9,615 nucleotides of DNA, taken from contig JBLHUT010000132.1 of the NCBI GenBank assembly GCA_047629975.1, positions 1 to 9,615 on the forward strand. The letters are read 5' to 3'. Positions 1-6,652 of the stretch are shown piece after piece (position 1 is the stretch's first letter; every line of letters begins with the position of its first letter). The position numbers and the translations under genes were made by a program. The notes under the pieces are model-generated. The model searched no databases. It worked only from the letters and a program-made list of their open reading frames with translations, and was not told the origin of the DNA. The DNA comes from JBLHUT01 sp047629975. Its GTDB lineage: Bacteria > Pseudomonadota > Alphaproteobacteria > Rhodobacterales > Rhodobacteraceae.

Positions 1-571
1 GTCCAGTGCGGTTCTCACGGGTGCGAATGCCGGCGGACCACGGCGTCTGGTTCATCTGGAATTCACCACACCAACGCCCCGAGACATCAATCATTATCTC
101 GGACTGCTGCGGCGCGGGGATCACGGGTGCGGCCAACCAATGCAGCTGCACCGCCTGTGCGGCATCCAGCGTGGTTTGGCAGGTAATGATGTGTGTCCGC
201 GCATCGACCGCGAATTCGAACGTGAGCGTGAGACCGTGATCGGCATCCACACTGACAAACCTCAATGCGGCGGCGTCTTCTTCGACCTTAGCCAAGCGAA
301 ATTCAGGCAGCACCGGTGTGCCGGTACTGCTGCTCAAGGTCAGACCCGCCTGCCCCGGGAAACTGCGGGCAGCCTCGGGACAAAGCGACACATCAGGATT
401 CTCGTCGAGCATCCCACCCGTGACGTCGATCTCATGAGCAGCACACAACGCATCAAGATCCTCACCCGACGGCAGGCTGCCGCCCCAATAAACGACCCGC
501 GGCAACCTGTCGTTTGTAGAGGCCAGAACAAGCGTCTGACGACCGTCGTCTAGGCGGTAGGTTTTTGTCAT
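1..571 (-). CDS. Alpha-galactosidase, GH36-like, N-terminal part (runs off window edge)
   Basis: The frame opens with ATG at 569-571 and stays open for 190 codons to the window edge, so only the N-terminus is present. It starts MTKTYRLDDGRQTLVLAS, and has no signal peptide, so the enzyme should be cytoplasmic. The fragment is rich in beta-strand-like sequence. Near its end it carries SGRWCGEFQMNQTPW followed by TRENRTG, which resembles the N-terminal beta-sandwich of GH36 alpha-galactosidases just before their conserved arginine-glycine-arginine stretch. The catalytic (beta/alpha)8 barrel lies outside the window. The gene begins only 5 bp after the stop of the MalG-type permease and reads the same way, so it is the fourth gene of the transport operon. 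Its likely role is hydrolysis of the imported alpha-galactoside. The family call rests on motif memory, so another glycoside hydrolase family remains possible. Confidence 0.72.
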   Translation of the reverse strand, partial: MTKTYRLDDGRQTLVLASTNDRLPRVVYWGGSLPSGEDLDALCAAHEIDVTGGMLDENPDVSLCPEAARSFPGQAGLTLSSSTGTPVLPEFRLAKVEEDAAALRFVSVDADHGLTLTFEFAVDARTHIITCQTTLDAAQAVQLHWLAAPVIPAPQQSEIMIDVSGRWCGEFQMNQTPWSAGIRTRENRTG

Positions 572-576
572 TTTGT

Positions 577-1425
577 CTACTTTACAGCGCCGAGCGTGAG
601 GCCGGCAATGAAGTGCTTTTGCATCAGAAAGAACATCGCTACAGGCGGCAAGGCCGCAACAATCGAACCTGCACTCATCAGATGATAGGCAGCGCGGAAC
701 TGTGAGTTGAACTCGGTGATCCCGGCGGTGACGGGTTGCGCACTGGGGCCTTGGGTCAACACCACGGCCCAGAAATAATCGTTCCAGATGAAGGTAAAAA
801 CCAACACAGCAAGTGCGGCAAGCGCAGGCTTCATCAAGGGCAGCACGACAAAGAAAAATATCCGCCATTCGGCCACGCCCTCAACCCGTGCCGCCTCGAT
901 CAGCGGAAAGGGCAGCGCGCGAATAAAGTTGCGCATGAAAAGCGTGCAGAACCCCGTTTGAAAGGCGATGTGAAACAGCACCAGACCCTGAATGCTGTCG
1001 TACATGCCCAAAGTGATTGTGAGGTCACGCACGGGCACCATCAAAATCTGGAACGGAACAAAGTTACCGGCGATGAACATGAAAAAGATCAGCAGATTGC
1101 CCTTGAACCGGTAAATGCCCAAGGCAAATCCCGCCATGCTGGACAGGGCAATCGCCCCCAGAACCGTAGGCACAGTGATAAAGACCGAGTTCAGCAGATA
1201 GCGCGGCATATTGCTCTCGAAGAATACTTTGCCATAGTTGGCAAAGCCTTCAAAGCTGGATGGCCAGCCCCAGTAATTGCCGTTCGCAAAATCAGCCGCA
1301 GGTTTGATTGAAAACATCGCAACCGCGATCAGCGGCAACAGCCACACGATGAGCGCGAAAGGCAATAGCGCCTGATAGGTAAGCTGCCAGCCGCGCGAGC
1401 GTTTTGCGATAGGTGTCGGAAACAT
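577..1425 (-). CDS. Sugar ABC transporter permease, MalG type (CUT1)
   Basis: This 282-residue inner-membrane protein is one half of the membrane channel of a carbohydrate ABC importer. It shows about six hydrophobic segments, the first near residues 18-38. The cytoplasmic EAA loop is clear at residues 177-183 (EAARVEG), followed by a LPLMKP stretch; this loop docks on the ATPase. Length and architecture match the second permease (MalG/LacG type) of the binding-protein-dependent sugar transporters. The start is well fixed: a GGAGGG ribosome binding site (plus positions 1433-1438) lies 7 nt before the ATG. The ATG shares its A with the TGA stop of the upstream permease (TGATG at 1423-1427), so the two proteins are probably made by coupled translation. 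The alpha-galactosidase gene follows after 5 bp. Confidence 0.93.
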   Translation of the reverse strand: MFPTPIAKRSRGWQLTYQALLPFALIVWLLPLIAVAMFSIKPAADFANGNYWGWPSSFEGFANYGKVFFESNMPRYLLNSVFITVPTVLGAIALSSMAGFALGIYRFKGNLLIFFMFIAGNFVPFQILMVPVRDLTITLGMYDSIQGLVLFHIAFQTGFCTLFMRNFIRALPFPLIEAARVEGVAEWRIFFFVVLPLMKPALAALAVLVFTFIWNDYFWAVVLTQGPSAQPVTAGITEFNSQFRAAYHLMSAGSIVAALPPVAMFFLMQKHFIAGLTLGAVK

Positions 1426-2366
1426 CAGTTCGCCCTCCGCTCGTCACGCCACATGGAATAGAGAAAATAGGCGATGAACCCGAGCATGATCAAGAACAGG
1501 ATCACCGCGATGGCAGAGCCGTACCCCATGCGGAACCCGAACTCCGACAGCGATTCCTCGAACATATAGAAAGACAGCACGCGGGTCGAGCCGAACGGCC
1601 CGCCATTGGTCATCACGCTGATCAGGTCAAACGAGCGTAGCGCCCCGATGATGGTCACCACAAAGGCAATGAAAGTCGCCGGCTTGAGTTGGGGCAAGAT
1701 AATGTACCACAGCATCTTACGCCCCTTTGCACCGTCCAGACGCGCCGCCTCGATCTGTTCGGGATCAACCGCGTTAAGCCCGGTGAGATACAAGATCATG
1801 CAATAGGCCGTCTGGGGCCAAAGACCCGCAGCAATGATGCCATAGGTCGCTGTTGTCGGATCCCCCAGAATATTCACAGGCCCCGATCCGAACACCGCAA
1901 GGATCGCATTCAAAAGCCCTTCGCGCGGCAAATAGAACCACGAAAAGACCAGACCAACGACAACTTGGGAAATCACGAAGGGAAAGAAGAACAGCGATTT
2001 GTACAGGCGGATACCGCGCACCGTCTGGTTTAGAAACAGCGCGATGAACAGGCCCGCAGGCACCGCCAGCATATAGAGCAACAGCCATTTGAGGTTGTTC
2101 CAGAAGGAGGTCTCGAATTTGCGATCCATTTTCTGATCACCGATGCCCAGAAGACGCTCGTAATGCGCCGTTCCGACATAGGTCTTTTCACCCAGACCGT
2201 CCCATTCGTGAAAACTGATCGCGACACTCTGGCCGATCGGTATGATGACATAGACCGCGAAAAAAAGCATCGCAGGCAGCAGGAACAGCCACGGCGTCAG
2301 TGCAATCTCGTTGCGCTTGTACCAACTGCGACGGGCGGGCGTGGTGCGTGCGGTGCTTGATGACAT
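1425..2366 (-). CDS. Sugar ABC transporter permease, MalF type (CUT1)
   Basis: This is the first permease of the importer, 313 residues when started at the ATG at 2364-2366. That start is chosen because a perfect GGAGG (plus 2374-2378) sits 7 nt upstream. An in-frame GTG at 2388-2390 would add eight residues but would place that ribosome binding site inside the gene. The protein begins with a charged cytoplasmic tail, then a membrane segment at about residues 23-45, and further segments to the C-terminus. The EAA loop is at about residues 206-212 (EAARLDG), followed by LPQLKP. It would pair with the MalG-type permease encoded immediately downstream. The 113-bp gap to the upstream binding-protein gene contains two hairpins. 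Confidence 0.93.
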   Translation of the reverse strand: MSSSTARTTPARRSWYKRNEIALTPWLFLLPAMLFFAVYVIIPIGQSVAISFHEWDGLGEKTYVGTAHYERLLGIGDQKMDRKFETSFWNNLKWLLLYMLAVPAGLFIALFLNQTVRGIRLYKSLFFFPFVISQVVVGLVFSWFYLPREGLLNAILAVFGSGPVNILGDPTTATYGIIAAGLWPQTAYCMILYLTGLNAVDPEQIEAARLDGAKGRKMLWYIILPQLKPATFIAFVVTIIGALRSFDLISVMTNGGPFGSTRVLSFYMFEESLSEFGFRMGYGSAIAVILFLIMLGFIAYFLYSMWRDERRAN

Positions 2367-2373
2367 GCCGTGG

Positions 2374-2378
2374 CCTCC
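2374..2378 (-). promoter_or_regulatory. Ribosome binding site fixing the MalF-type permease start
   Basis: GGAGG on the minus strand lies 7 nt before the ATG at 2366. It argues for that ATG over the in-frame GTG at 2390. It sits just downstream of the hairpin at 2397-2416. Confidence 0.85.
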
Positions 2379-2396
2379 GGTAATCAACACATGCGA

Positions 2397-2416
2397 AAAT
2401 CCCGGTCACCGGATTT
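2397..2416 (-). other. Small hairpin upstream of the MalF-type permease
   Basis: Arms AAATCC and GGATTT pair perfectly (2397-2402 with 2411-2416). After a one-base bulge, two further GC pairs close a three-base loop. Read on the minus strand, the 3' arm ends in a short T run (ATTTT), so it could act as a weak attenuator or as an mRNA 3'-end protector for the binding-protein message. The T run is too short for a confident terminator call. Confidence 0.5.
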
Positions 2417-2441
2417 GCGGATGGATTGAAGGGCTGGGATA

Positions 2442-2467
2442 CGTCCCCCCGCACTGGCGGGAGGACG
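2442..2467 (-). other. Strong intercistronic stem-loop after the binding-protein gene
   Basis: Positions 2442-2452 pair with 2457-2467: ten base pairs with one C-A mismatch, closed by a four-base loop. It starts 13 bp past the stop codon of the solute-binding protein. No U tract follows on the minus strand, so it is not a standard intrinsic terminator. In sugar ABC operons such stem-loops after the binding-protein gene are known to stabilise the upstream message or reduce read-through, giving more binding protein than permease. That role is inferred here. Confidence 0.7.
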
Positions 2468-2479
2468 CGAGAATATGGT

Positions 2480-3739
2480 CTACTTGTAGATGCGCAAGCG
2501 CGCTTCTTCGAGGCGTTCGAGGATGTCCTCAAGGTTGTCAGGCAAAACCATGAACTCCTGAAGACCTTCCATGCCGACACTTGCCATCTCTGCGCTAAAG
2601 TCGCGATCAAAGAACTGCGCAACGCCGCCCTTGGCATTATTGCTCAGCATCTCGAAACCCTGCTCGAGGAACTCGTCCGCATCAACAGATGAGGCAGAGT
2701 TGACAGGAAGCTGGCCCAAGGCATCGCCTGCGTTGATCTTGGTTTGTACATCAGCAGAGGTCACATACTGCAGGAACGCACGAGCGTTATCCTTGTTTGC
2801 GGCACCTGACGGGATGTGGAACGTGTCGGTTGGCGCGTCCTCACCCTGCGGCACATCCGCAATTTTAGGGAACTGGTAGAAATCGATCTGCTCATCGGTC
2901 AGCCCGCCTTCGCGCATGGCAGCCACAGCAAAGTTTCCAATAAGATACGAGGCCGCTTCGCCGTCGATCATAAAGTTCAACGCTTCTTGCCATGAATACG
3001 ACTGATGATCAGCCACATAGCCGCCCATGTCGATCAGCTTGCGCCAGTTTGCGAACGTCTCGCGGACGCGCGGATCGGTCCATTCGACCTCGCCACGGGC
3101 GAGTTGCATGTGGAAATCAAAACCGTTGGTGCGCATGTTAAGATAGTCGAACCAGCCGCCGGCTGTCCAAAGAAACTTGGTTCCGATAGCATAACAGGCG
3201 CGGCCCGATGCAACGATCTTTTCGCAGTTGGCCAGCTCTTGCTCAAAAGTCGCAGGCTCGCTCAGGCCCAGCTCTTTGAAGATGTCCTCGCGGTAGTACA
3301 TGCCCCACTGGTAATAGGTATACGGAACACCGTACTGCTTGCCGTCGATCGTCATGGCACCTTTGACAGACTCAAGCCCCGGCAGGTCGCCATTGGCATA
3401 CATGTCAGAGATATCCTCAAACAAACCCGCAGACACATAAGGCCCCATACGGTTGGCCGCATACCAGTTGATCACATCCGGCGGGTTCGCACCCAAAGCG
3501 TTGCGGATCTGGGTTTTCCACGCTTCGCGGTCAATAATCGTCAACTCGATTTTCATTTCAGGGTGCAGTTCGTTGAACCCTTCGACAAGACCCTCCATCA
3601 CTGCACGCGGCGCGGGATTTGACATGTCCGACGTGATCTTCAGATCACCTGACAGTTGATGCCCGGCTGCAAAAGCAAACGATGTCGTAAAACTCGCAGC
3701 GACAACCGCCGCAAGGGACGTCTTTATAATGGAATGCAT
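2480..3739 (-). CDS. Periplasmic sugar-binding protein of the ABC importer
   Basis: The protein has 419 residues from the ATG at 3737-3739 and belongs with the extracellular solute-binding proteins of the MalE/UgpB type (SBP family 1). It captures the sugar in the periplasm and delivers it to the two permeases. The start is chosen because GGAGGA (plus 3744-3749) lies 4 nt upstream and because it opens directly into a signal peptide: MHSIIKTSLAAVV, a hydrophobic core, and an Ala-Phe-Ala cleavage motif at about residues 22-24. An in-frame TTG at 3769 would put ten non-signal residues in front. The mature part has typical aromatic ligand-pocket sequence such as YGVPYTYYQWGMYY and FLWTAGGWFDYLN. 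The gene is first in its operon, behind a near-consensus promoter. The sugar cannot be read from the sequence; the adjacent alpha-galactosidase-like gene suggests an alpha-galactoside. Confidence 0.92.
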   Translation of the reverse strand: MHSIIKTSLAAVVAASFTTSFAFAAGHQLSGDLKITSDMSNPAPRAVMEGLVEGFNELHPEMKIELTIIDREAWKTQIRNALGANPPDVINWYAANRMGPYVSAGLFEDISDMYANGDLPGLESVKGAMTIDGKQYGVPYTYYQWGMYYREDIFKELGLSEPATFEQELANCEKIVASGRACYAIGTKFLWTAGGWFDYLNMRTNGFDFHMQLARGEVEWTDPRVRETFANWRKLIDMGGYVADHQSYSWQEALNFMIDGEAASYLIGNFAVAAMREGGLTDEQIDFYQFPKIADVPQGEDAPTDTFHIPSGAANKDNARAFLQYVTSADVQTKINAGDALGQLPVNSASSVDADEFLEQGFEMLSNNAKGGVAQFFDRDFSAEMASVGMEGLQEFMVLPDNLEDILERLEEARLRIYK

Positions 3740-3743
3740 GGTA

Positions 3744-3749
3744 TCCTCC
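3744..3749 (-). promoter_or_regulatory. Ribosome binding site of the sugar-binding protein gene
   Basis: GGAGGA on the minus strand, 4 nt before the ATG at 3739. It decides the start in favour of the signal-peptide methionine. Confidence 0.85.
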
Positions 3750-3773
3750 GTGATGCTTCCGCAATTCAAACTT

Positions 3774-3790
3774 GTCTCATTAATTGAGAC
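3774..3790. promoter_or_regulatory. Palindromic operator candidate in the divergent spacer
   Basis: GTCTCA, a five-base TTAAT spacer, then TGAGAC: six-base arms with perfect dyad symmetry. The site lies just downstream of the minus-strand promoter for the transport operon and overlaps the possible -35 box of the plus-strand promoter. Its position suits an operator for the adjacent IclR-family regulator, allowing control of the transport genes and of the regulator itself. That the IclR protein binds it is inference. Confidence 0.6.
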
Positions 3791-3813
3791 TTAGTTTTGC
3801 ATATTGATATATA
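3784..3813 (+). promoter_or_regulatory. Possible promoter of the regulator-ATPase arm
   Basis: TTGAGA at 3784-3789 and TATATA at 3808-3813 are separated by 18 bp on the plus strand. The -35 box lies inside the right arm of the palindrome, and the -10 region overlaps that of the opposing promoter. The spacer is AT-rich, so chance matches are possible. It would give a leader of about 100 nt before the IclR gene. Confidence 0.4.
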
Positions 3814-3838
3814 AGAACAACCTCGTTAGCCTTGTCAA
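3809..3838 (-). promoter_or_regulatory. Promoter of the sugar transport operon
   Basis: On the minus strand a perfect TTGACA (plus 3833-3838) is followed after 18 bp by TTATAT (plus 3809-3814). This is a near-consensus sigma-70 promoter pointing at the sugar-binding protein gene. Transcription would start near 3802 and give a leader of about 60 nt. The palindrome at 3774-3790 would then lie within the first 30 transcribed bases, a position suited to repression. Confidence 0.65.
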
Positions 3839-3922
3839 CAACTTGGTGCGCGGCACGCCTACAAGATCGTACGCGGGCCCCGTGGCAGACAACACACAGA
3901 CCGAGGGATGGCGGAGAGTGAT

Positions 3923-4708
3923 ATGAATGTTGCGACCAGCGATGGCACCGTCGCAAAAGCACTGAGTGTACTGGATCAGGTGACCGCAATGGGGCGGCCG
4001 GTCAGGATGCGCGAACTTCTCGAGACATCGGATTTTCCGAAACCGACATTGTACCGCTTGCTACAAACCCTGACCAACCAACGCATGCTAAGCTATGATA
4101 AAGAACAGCAAACCTACGCCCCCGGAATACGGTTGGTGAGCCTTGCCCATTCTGCATGGTCGCAGGCCTCGCTTGCCCCGATTGCAGCCCCCCATATCAG
4201 TGCCCTCGCAGCCAGCCTGCGCGAGGCGATCCACCTTGCCCAGATCGACAACGGTCAAGTTGTCTTTGTCGACAAACGTCAGGCCAGCAACCGCTTTGCG
4301 ACACTCGCGCGCACCGGTCAGGTTGCGCCCGCTTATTGCACCGGCGTGGGCAAGGCTATCCTCGCTTATCTGTCAGACGACGCTCGCGCGCAGGCGCTGC
4401 GCCAGCAGGCGTTCCTCAAATATACCGATGCGACCCATACCAGCGCACAGACGCTTGTCCTTGAGCTTGATCAAATCCGCGTTGAAGGCATCGCATTCGA
4501 CCGCGAGGAACATGAGGCAGGCATCATCAGCATTGCCGCACCTATCCTGACGCAAGCGGGTCGCGTTGTGGGCGCGGTTTCGATTGCGACGGCTACGAAC
4601 CGTCATACCCTGGAAGGGCTCAACGCCTTTCGCCCCGCCCTGCTTGAGTGTGCCGCACTGATCGGCGCCAAGGCCCAATCCTGGCAATCCCCCTCCGCCC
4701 CCTCATAA
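3923..4708 (+). CDS. IclR-family transcriptional regulator
   Basis: The protein has 261 residues from the ATG at 3923, chosen because GGAG (3913-3916) lies 6 nt upstream. The in-frame ATG at 3908 has a GAGGG directly abutting it, too close to serve. Residues about 8-70 form the IclR winged helix-turn-helix (SVLDQV, then FPKPTLYRLLQTL as recognition helix). Residues about 85-250 form the effector-binding domain, with the family's APAYCTGVGKAILAYL stretch near 135-150 and GIAFDREEHEAGIISIAAPI near 189-208. It sits divergent to the transport operon and 13 bp ahead of its ATPase, so it is the probable local regulator responding to the sugar or a breakdown product. Whether it represses or activates cannot be read from sequence. 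Confidence 0.92.
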   Translation: MNVATSDGTVAKALSVLDQVTAMGRPVRMRELLETSDFPKPTLYRLLQTLTNQRMLSYDKEQQTYAPGIRLVSLAHSAWSQASLAPIAAPHISALAASLREAIHLAQIDNGQVVFVDKRQASNRFATLARTGQVAPAYCTGVGKAILAYLSDDARAQALRQQAFLKYTDATHTSAQTLVLELDQIRVEGIAFDREEHEAGIISIAAPILTQAGRVVGAVSIATATNRHTLEGLNAFRPALLECAALIGAKAQSWQSPSAPS

Positions 4709-4721
4709 AAGGAAATCCCCT

Positions 4722-5780
4722 ATGGCCGGTGTCGTCATGAAAGATGTCGTCAAACGCTACGGCGAAGTTCAGGTCATCCACGGGATCGACCTTGAAATCG
4801 AAAACGGAGAGTTTTGTGTTTTTGTCGGGCCGTCGGGCTGTGGCAAATCCACATTACTCCGCATGATTGCAGGGCTAGAAGAGACAACCCAAGGGAGCAT
4901 GAGCATCGGGGACAGGGATGTAACCCGTATGGATCCGGCAGAGCGCGGCGTGGCGATGGTGTTCCAGACCTACGCGCTTTATCCTCACATGACCGTGCGC
5001 GACAATATGGGTTTCGGCCTAAAGATGAACGGCCATCCCAAAGCCGAAATCGTCAAAAAAGTAGCCGAAGCGACACGCATTCTGAAACTCGAGGAATACC
5101 TTGACCGGAAACCTGCCGCCTTGTCGGGTGGCCAGCGACAGCGTGTCTCGATCGGGCGGGCGATTGTGCGCGGACCCGAGGTGTTTCTGTTTGACGAGCC
5201 ACTGTCCAACCTCGACGCCGAGCTGCGGGTCGAGATGCGGGTCGAGATTGCACGACTTCATAAGGAAATCGGCGCGACTATGGTCTATGTGACCCACGAT
5301 CAGGTCGAAGCCATGACCCTCGCCGATAAAATTGTTGTACTCAGAAAAGGCAGTATCGAACAAGTCGGGGCGCCGCTCGACCTTTACCGTAACCCCGACA
5401 ATAGATTTGTGGCCGGCTTCATCGGCTCACCCGCGATGAACTTTCTTGATGGCGTTTCAACCGGAGAGGCCGTGATGCTTGCAGGCCTTGAAGGGACACA
5501 TGCCCTACCCGTGGCGCTGCCCGAAAAAGGCAGGGCCGTCACCCTTGGCATCCGCCCTGAACATGTTGAGATCGACGCAAGCGGCGACACGTTTACCGTG
5601 GACATGACCGAAGCACTGGGCGGTGTGTCCTTTGTTCATCTGCTGTCGGACACAGGCACAAAAATCATCGTCGAAGAACGCGGCGACGACCGCTCGAAGG
5701 AGGGCGCGCGCGTTGGTGTGAAGATACCGCTGGACCGTGCGATGCTGTTTGACGCCGAAACGGAACAACGCATGAGATAA
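4722..5780 (+). CDS. Sugar ABC transporter ATPase, MalK/UgpC type
   Basis: This 352-residue cytoplasmic protein powers the importer. All ATPase motifs are intact: Walker A GPSGCGKST at residues 36-44, Q-loop at 81-89 (FQTYALYPH), signature LSGGQ at 134-138, Walker B VFLFDEP at 154-160, D-loop SNLD at 162-165 and the switch histidine at 192 in VTHDQVEAM. The C-terminal third, from about residue 235, matches the TOBE/OB regulatory domain of MalK-type ATPases (LGIRPEHVEI). Length is normal for the family. An AAAGGA ribosome binding site precedes the ATG by 8 nt. The gene follows the IclR gene by 13 bp, so the two are probably co-transcribed. The encoded subunit is expected to pair with the permeases of the opposite arm, the only importer here lacking an ATPase. 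Confidence 0.95.
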   Translation: MAGVVMKDVVKRYGEVQVIHGIDLEIENGEFCVFVGPSGCGKSTLLRMIAGLEETTQGSMSIGDRDVTRMDPAERGVAMVFQTYALYPHMTVRDNMGFGLKMNGHPKAEIVKKVAEATRILKLEEYLDRKPAALSGGQRQRVSIGRAIVRGPEVFLFDEPLSNLDAELRVEMRVEIARLHKEIGATMVYVTHDQVEAMTLADKIVVLRKGSIEQVGAPLDLYRNPDNRFVAGFIGSPAMNFLDGVSTGEAVMLAGLEGTHALPVALPEKGRAVTLGIRPEHVEIDASGDTFTVDMTEALGGVSFVHLLSDTGTKIIVEERGDDRSKEGARVGVKIPLDRAMLFDAETEQRMR

Positions 5781-5824
5781 CCCTGCATTCTGTCGAAGCA
5801 CGGTCCACAGCTCCGCTATTTGGT

Positions 5825-5845
5825 AAAAACCGGCTTGTGAGCCGG
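5825..5845 (-). terminator. Intrinsic terminator reading on the minus strand
   Basis: CCGGCT (5830-5835) and AGCCGG (5840-5845) form a perfect six-pair stem with a four-base loop. On the minus strand the stem is followed by five T residues (plus 5825-5829), the classic intrinsic terminator layout. On the plus strand only CGTATTC follows, so it would stop transcription from the ATPase gene poorly. It would end minus-strand transcripts from the 6031-7030 region and shield the 3' end of the ATPase gene. Confidence 0.65.
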
Positions 5846-5970
5846 CGTATTCATCCTGGACCGAAAGCATCCCAATTCTGCCTGATCGATGCTGTCAGAC
5901 CAATGCGAAACGTTCCGCCGAGCCAAGCGGTTTGATCGTTTGCAAAGTAGGTGAGCAGCCTTTACATTCG

Positions 5971-6002
5971 GGTGCTTCGTCCTCCCGGCGGGACGAGGCA
6001 CC
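5971..6002. repeat. Long hairpin (12-bp arms, 8-nt loop)
   Basis: Positions 5971-5982 pair with 5991-6002 across twelve positions with a single G-T wobble on the plus strand; the loop is TCCCGGCG. No T tract follows on either side, so it is not a standard terminator. It may be a structured RNA segment, a repeat-family member or the end of a mobile element. Confidence 0.6.
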
Positions 6003-6030
6003 TTGATTGGGGCCAGCGAATTTTGCGACC

Positions 6031-6429
6031 TTAGCCCAAAGGCTCCGGGTTCAGCAACCGTTGCTCCGCCCCCAGCGATGTGCCGGCGAAGAGCATCTTT
6101 GTGAAACCGCGCACGGGGGCGCGCCATCGTGTGCTCCTCGGATTGTCGGGATCACGCCAGTGGATCAGGCCAGTGGTTCGGCCGTGGACAAATGCTGCAC
6201 AGCGGATCACGGCAGCCTTCAGGCGAGTCGCGCACTCGATGGGCAGATCGACCGGACGTAGCGCACCGGCTTCAACCCAGTCGCAAAGGCCAACAACCGT
6301 GCGGTCAGCGGCAATTGCTGCGCCCATACTGGCGGTCACTGTATCAAAGGCAGTTTCACGGTCGTTGCCCTGCACGATCTGCCTCGGTTTCAGCGCGCTG
6401 TTGGGAGTGGTCGCTGCGCGGCGAGTGCG
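6031..6429 (-). pseudogene. Possible decayed coding segment, function unknown
   Basis: The minus-strand frame is open for 132 codons, from just after a TGA at 6430-6432 to a TAA at 6031-6033. The only start inside is a GTG at 6375 without a convincing ribosome binding site. The middle reads like real protein: GLCDWVEAGALRPVDLP, then a basic helix-like stretch, then GRTTGLIHWRD. Amino acid composition is balanced, unlike the arginine-rich shadow frames beside it. The end (after about 6125) looks less protein-like, and a second minus frame overlaps from 6127. I do not recognise the family. It could be an interrupted fragment of a larger gene, or chance. Confidence 0.3.
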
Positions 6430-6652
6430 TCACTTCGGGTTCGCCCGGATCGCCGTCGCGCAGATCGGCAGGCCCTCGGCCGGGACGCAGTCAGGTTGCA
6501 TTTCGCGGCGCAGGGCGAGGGCGGGCAACGGCTGAGAGCTTTCAGATATTACAGCGCTACACGTGATCCACTCGCCATTTCAAAACAGGATCAAAACGAA
6601 GGGCACAGACCCAATCAATGTACCTGCTTCCAATATCCATGCAGACCCGGAT

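Larger units (their letters stand above)
5781..6652. other. Gene-poor spacer, possibly decayed
   Basis: These 872 bp separate the ATPase gene from the next confident gene. They hold a minus-strand intrinsic terminator (5825-5845), a long hairpin (5971-6002) and an open minus-strand frame (6031-6429). A 27-codon minus frame (6557-6640) begins 12 bp after the stop of the small conserved gene, with no good ribosome binding site. None of the plus-strand open frames looks like protein: they are rich in arginine, serine and glycine, as expected of shadows in GC-rich DNA. Confidence 0.5.

Noticed and set aside
736..1311. A 191-codon plus-strand open frame antisense to the MalG-type permease
   Set aside because: It is rich in His, Gln, Lys and Arg and mirrors the hydrophobic codons of the permease; there is no domain signal.
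3005..3622. A 205-codon plus-strand open frame antisense to the binding-protein gene
   Set aside because: No ribosome binding site and no recognisable motif, and it lies wholly within a well-supported gene on the other strand.
3908..3922. ATG at 3908 as the start of the IclR gene
   Set aside because: Its purine-rich stretch abuts the ATG with no spacing, whereas the ATG at 3923 has a correctly spaced GGAG and leaves the DNA-binding domain complete.
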